The position numbers and the translations under genes are program-made. DNA of 64,000 bases, taken from positions 4,603,471 to 4,667,470 of the forward strand of contig NZ_BDFO01000001.1 of NCBI RefSeq assembly GCF_001748245.1. Reading direction: 5' to 3'. Source of the stretch: Oligoflexus tunisiensis (GTDB lineage: Bacteria; Bdellovibrionota_B; Oligoflexia; Oligoflexales; Oligoflexaceae). Position 1 is the first letter of the stretch, and each line of letters begins with the position of its first letter. Below are positions 62,203 to 64,000 of the stretch, piece after piece. Under the pieces are notes generated by a model. It did not search any database, was not told the origin of the DNA, and saw only the letters and a program-made list of their open reading frames with translations.

Positions 62203-62640
62203 TTAAAAGGCTGCATGCTGAGCCGATGGTTCCGCACAACTCCGCGCCACAGTCGCAGTCAGATGTTCATCATTTGATTTTCGGGATAAATCACCCATGG
62301 AGACGAACCCAACCAGGCGTTTGTCGCGATTCAGGACCACCAGGCGCCTGATCTGCTGATCTTTCATGGATTCCGCAGCTTCGCTGATATCCTGATCATC
62401 AAAGACATAACAAATTTTTTCTGTCATGGCTTCTCGAGCTGTAGTTTTGGCGGGATCCTTGCCCTTGGCCAACGCTCGAACCACAATATCACGGTCCGTT
62501 AACATACCATGTATCTTCTGGCCATCGGTGACGGGTAGCGAACCAATGTCGTGCTCACTCATCTTCTTCGCTGCTTCAGTCAAGGGGGTATCGAGTCGAA
62601 TGGAATCGACGTCGCGGCTCATAATATCGGCGATTTTCAT
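62203..62640 (-). CDS. Tandem CBS-domain protein
   Basis: The 145-aa protein is two CBS repeats: IADIMSRDVDSIRLDTPLTEAAKKMSEHDIGSLPV, cut at the DIMSRDV start, and EAMTEKICYVFDDQDISEAAESMK. Each ends in the expected GxLTDRDIV or VGFVSMGDL strand. Such stand-alone CBS pairs bind adenine nucleotides and act as energy sensors. AGGAGATGAATC precedes the ATG. A short Ala/Cys tail follows the second repeat. Partner unknown. Confidence 0.93.
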   Translation of the reverse strand: MKIADIMSRDVDSIRLDTPLTEAAKKMSEHDIGSLPVTDGQKIHGMLTDRDIVVRALAKGKDPAKTTAREAMTEKICYVFDDQDISEAAESMKDQQIRRLVVLNRDKRLVGFVSMGDLSRKSNDEHLTATVARSCAEPSAQHAAF

Positions 62641-62816
62641 GATTCATCTCCTGTAAGGCGTTTTCATTATCGTGCCTTGAGGCTGCCGTGAAAAGTTTCC
62701 CGGCTTTTTCCATGATGCAATGCGCTTGCCAAACTCAATGAAGGACAGCCTGTTAAACAGGGATTCCCGCTTCAGTTTCCCTGCATCCATACCGAAAAGG
62801 CAGGTAGAGGTCACTC

Positions 62817-63545
62817 ATGAAGCGAAACTACACAGAAGCCTTCTCACTCCTGGAGTGCATCGTTGCGCTCGGCCTGGGGCTGGTCTTATTACTTTTCGTA
62901 AAAAGCTCCCTCTTTTCGGCTCTGAGTTTGCAGAGTTTTACGAAGGATAGGAGCGTGTGGCAAATGCTGGAGGACGATCTGCGTCGGAGCTTCCTGGATG
63001 ACGCCGCCTTCGCCCTTGCGAAAACCCAAAATCCTATGCTCTTGACCTGCGTGACCCAGGATGAGACCAACTGTCCTGCAGGACCCAAGCCCATTAAGCT
63101 GTTCCTGGCCAAGGATCTTCCCACGACCGGTGGATTTTCAGCACTCAGGTCGCCTTGTAGCGGAAATGGTTGTCCGGTAAGGATTGAAGCCGTATTCACC
63201 GGAGTTTGCCGCCAGCCAGGGCCTTGTGATATGGCGGGTACCATCGTGGTCGATTACAGAATACTGGTCGACGATGCCCTTTATCGCCAGGGGAGCCTGC
63301 AGCGGAATAATCTGGAGCGCGAGGGCAGCGATGATTCCCTCAACTGTGAGGCCGATGCATCGGGAGAGGTTGGATTTGCCGCAAGCGTCAGCCCCACGGG
63401 TGTGGACTGCATCAAGGCTCCCGCGCTGAACCGTTCGGTAACGGGCATACTGCCCGGCGACTGCATTCTGGGTAAGGAAGTTCTGGTTGGGTTCGCGGCG
63501 GGTGGTCAACCCATCTGTTCGCCCATCAGGAAAGGTGGCCTATGA
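62817..63545 (+). CDS. Type IV pilin-like pseudopilin
   Basis: The 242-aa protein has a prepilin peptidase site with Ala at -1: EA-FSLLECIVALGLGLVLLLF, cut after Ala 8, with Glu at +5, followed by the hydrophobic helix. Ala instead of Gly at -1 occurs in some minor pilins. The globular part has twelve or so cysteines (LLTCVTQDETNC, SPCSGNGC, GVCRQPGPC), suggesting disulfides. The stop overlaps the next pilin gene (ATGA), so both are in one operon of minor pilins or type II secretion pseudopilins. Confidence 0.82.
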   Translation: MKRNYTEAFSLLECIVALGLGLVLLLFVKSSLFSALSLQSFTKDRSVWQMLEDDLRRSFLDDAAFALAKTQNPMLLTCVTQDETNCPAGPKPIKLFLAKDLPTTGGFSALRSPCSGNGCPVRIEAVFTGVCRQPGPCDMAGTIVVDYRILVDDALYRQGSLQRNNLEREGSDDSLNCEADASGEVGFAASVSPTGVDCIKAPALNRSVTGILPGDCILGKEVLVGFAAGGQPICSPIRKGGL

Positions 63546-64000
63546 AACACGTATCGCGGTCCGCATGGGCCGGACAATCGGGAGCCACCCTGCTTGAAGT
63601 CTGCATCGCATCGGCGATTCTTGCGGCTGTCATCGCCGCTGTTACGGTTCAGGTGCAGAGCGTTAAGAAGAGCTTCCAAGCGACATCGCGACTCATGGCT
63701 TTGGATGCTTTTGAGGCAAGCCTGGGGAACTTCCTGAGTGATAAGCATATCATCGAGCATTCCATTCAGATGGCAGGTTCCAGTGCCCTGAAAGGCTGCA
63801 TTCTGAATGCGACCCATTGCAGTCCATCCATGGCGCAAACGATGGCGCTCTATCGGGAAGGACAGAAGGAGCCGTTCACAGGCCGAAGCGTATTCTACGA
63901 TTACAATGGGCAGCTCTGCAAAGGCCGCTGTCCGGGATATTTTGTTGAAACCCGCGTGACCCCACGTTGTATAAGCGCGGGCACCTGCACGGGCCCTGAT
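63542..64000 (+). CDS. Type IV pilin-like pseudopilin (3' end outside window)
   Basis: The frame is open to the last base, giving 153 residues. It starts MKHVSRSAWAGQSG with a canonical prepilin site G-ATLLEV (Glu at +5) and a hydrophobic helix (VCIASAILAAVIAAVTVQV). The globular part begins SFQATSRLMALDAFEASLG and has further cysteines (KGCILNATHC, QLCKGRCPG). The start overlaps the upstream pseudopilin stop by four bases. It is probably a minor pilin of the same apparatus. Confidence 0.85.
   Translation, partial: MKHVSRSAWAGQSGATLLEVCIASAILAAVIAAVTVQVQSVKKSFQATSRLMALDAFEASLGNFLSDKHIIEHSIQMAGSSALKGCILNATHCSPSMAQTMALYREGQKEPFTGRSVFYDYNGQLCKGRCPGYFVETRVTPRCISAGTCTGPD

Noticed and set aside
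62098..62205. Gene remnant ending in TSRLTVAFD before a stop on the plus strand
   Set aside because: It is a 36-codon open frame without a start; such frames are common by chance in GC-rich DNA, and no homology was recognised.
1..64000. CRISPR arrays, tRNA or rRNA genes
   Set aside because: No regular short repeats with spacers and no cloverleaf or rRNA-like sequence were seen on either strand.

Overview
The window looks like a chromosomal segment of a GC-rich Gram-negative bacterium. Many products carry signal peptides or lipoboxes, and several are outer-membrane barrels. The mix of secreted hydrolases, lipoproteins, a TIGR02147-like regulator and an Oligoflexus/Bdellovibrio-like gene style suggests Bdellovibrionota (Oligoflexia). 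That placement is an inference from gene content; no rRNA, tRNA or marker gene is present to confirm it.

Layout. 1-2.7 kb: acyl-CoA catabolism operon (two unequal acyl-CoA dehydrogenases and a crotonase). 2.7-9 kb: Omp85-like barrel, HAD phosphatase, SDR, secreted serpin, exported unknowns. 9-16 kb: TerC-like membrane protein, secreted M1 and M28 peptidases, barrel protein. 16-22 kb: rhodanese, TIGR02147-like regulator, endo/exonuclease-fold protein, hibernation-factor-like protein, phosphoesterase lipoprotein, TetR regulator. 22.7-27.5 kb: GT9 glycosyltransferase, ABC exporter pair, REC-GGDEF diguanylate cyclase. 27.5-31.6 kb: AT-rich island with a class II Fic protein and an HNH-type gene split by an intact IS407-group IS3 element. 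An 84-bp copy of the cyclase gene's 3' end flanks the island on both sides. 32-39.3 kb: metallopeptidase-like lipoprotein, dihaem cytochrome lipoprotein, RegB/RegA-like redox two-component system, and a divergent YtkA-like/barrel/thioredoxin operon. 39.3-42.4 kb: compact operon for a DUF692 (MNIO) enzyme, its DUF2063 partner and a lipoprotein substrate candidate that joins two bufferin-like cysteine motifs to a cytochrome c haem motif. A His/Cys-rich membrane protein and a 32-aa proline-rich peptide precede it. 42.5-56 kb: secreted hydrolases (HEXXH lipoprotein, lipase-like, GH5, PNGase F-like, esterase), a POT-like transporter and large surface lipoproteins. 56-64 kb: MFS protein, second ABC pair, C-type-lectin-like lipoprotein, tandem solute-binding protein, CBS protein and the start of a pseudopilin operon cut by the window end.

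How it fits together. Much of the coding capacity is extracytoplasmic: peptidases, N-glycan and glycolipid-type hydrolases, lipase/esterase, a protease inhibitor and glycan-binding-like surface lipoproteins. This fits a lifestyle of degrading macromolecules or interacting with other cells. The two most unusual loci are the MNIO operon with a cytochrome-fused substrate candidate and the Fic/HNH island bounded by duplicated coding sequence. Four-base ATGA or TTGA stop/start overlaps recur and fix many start codons.
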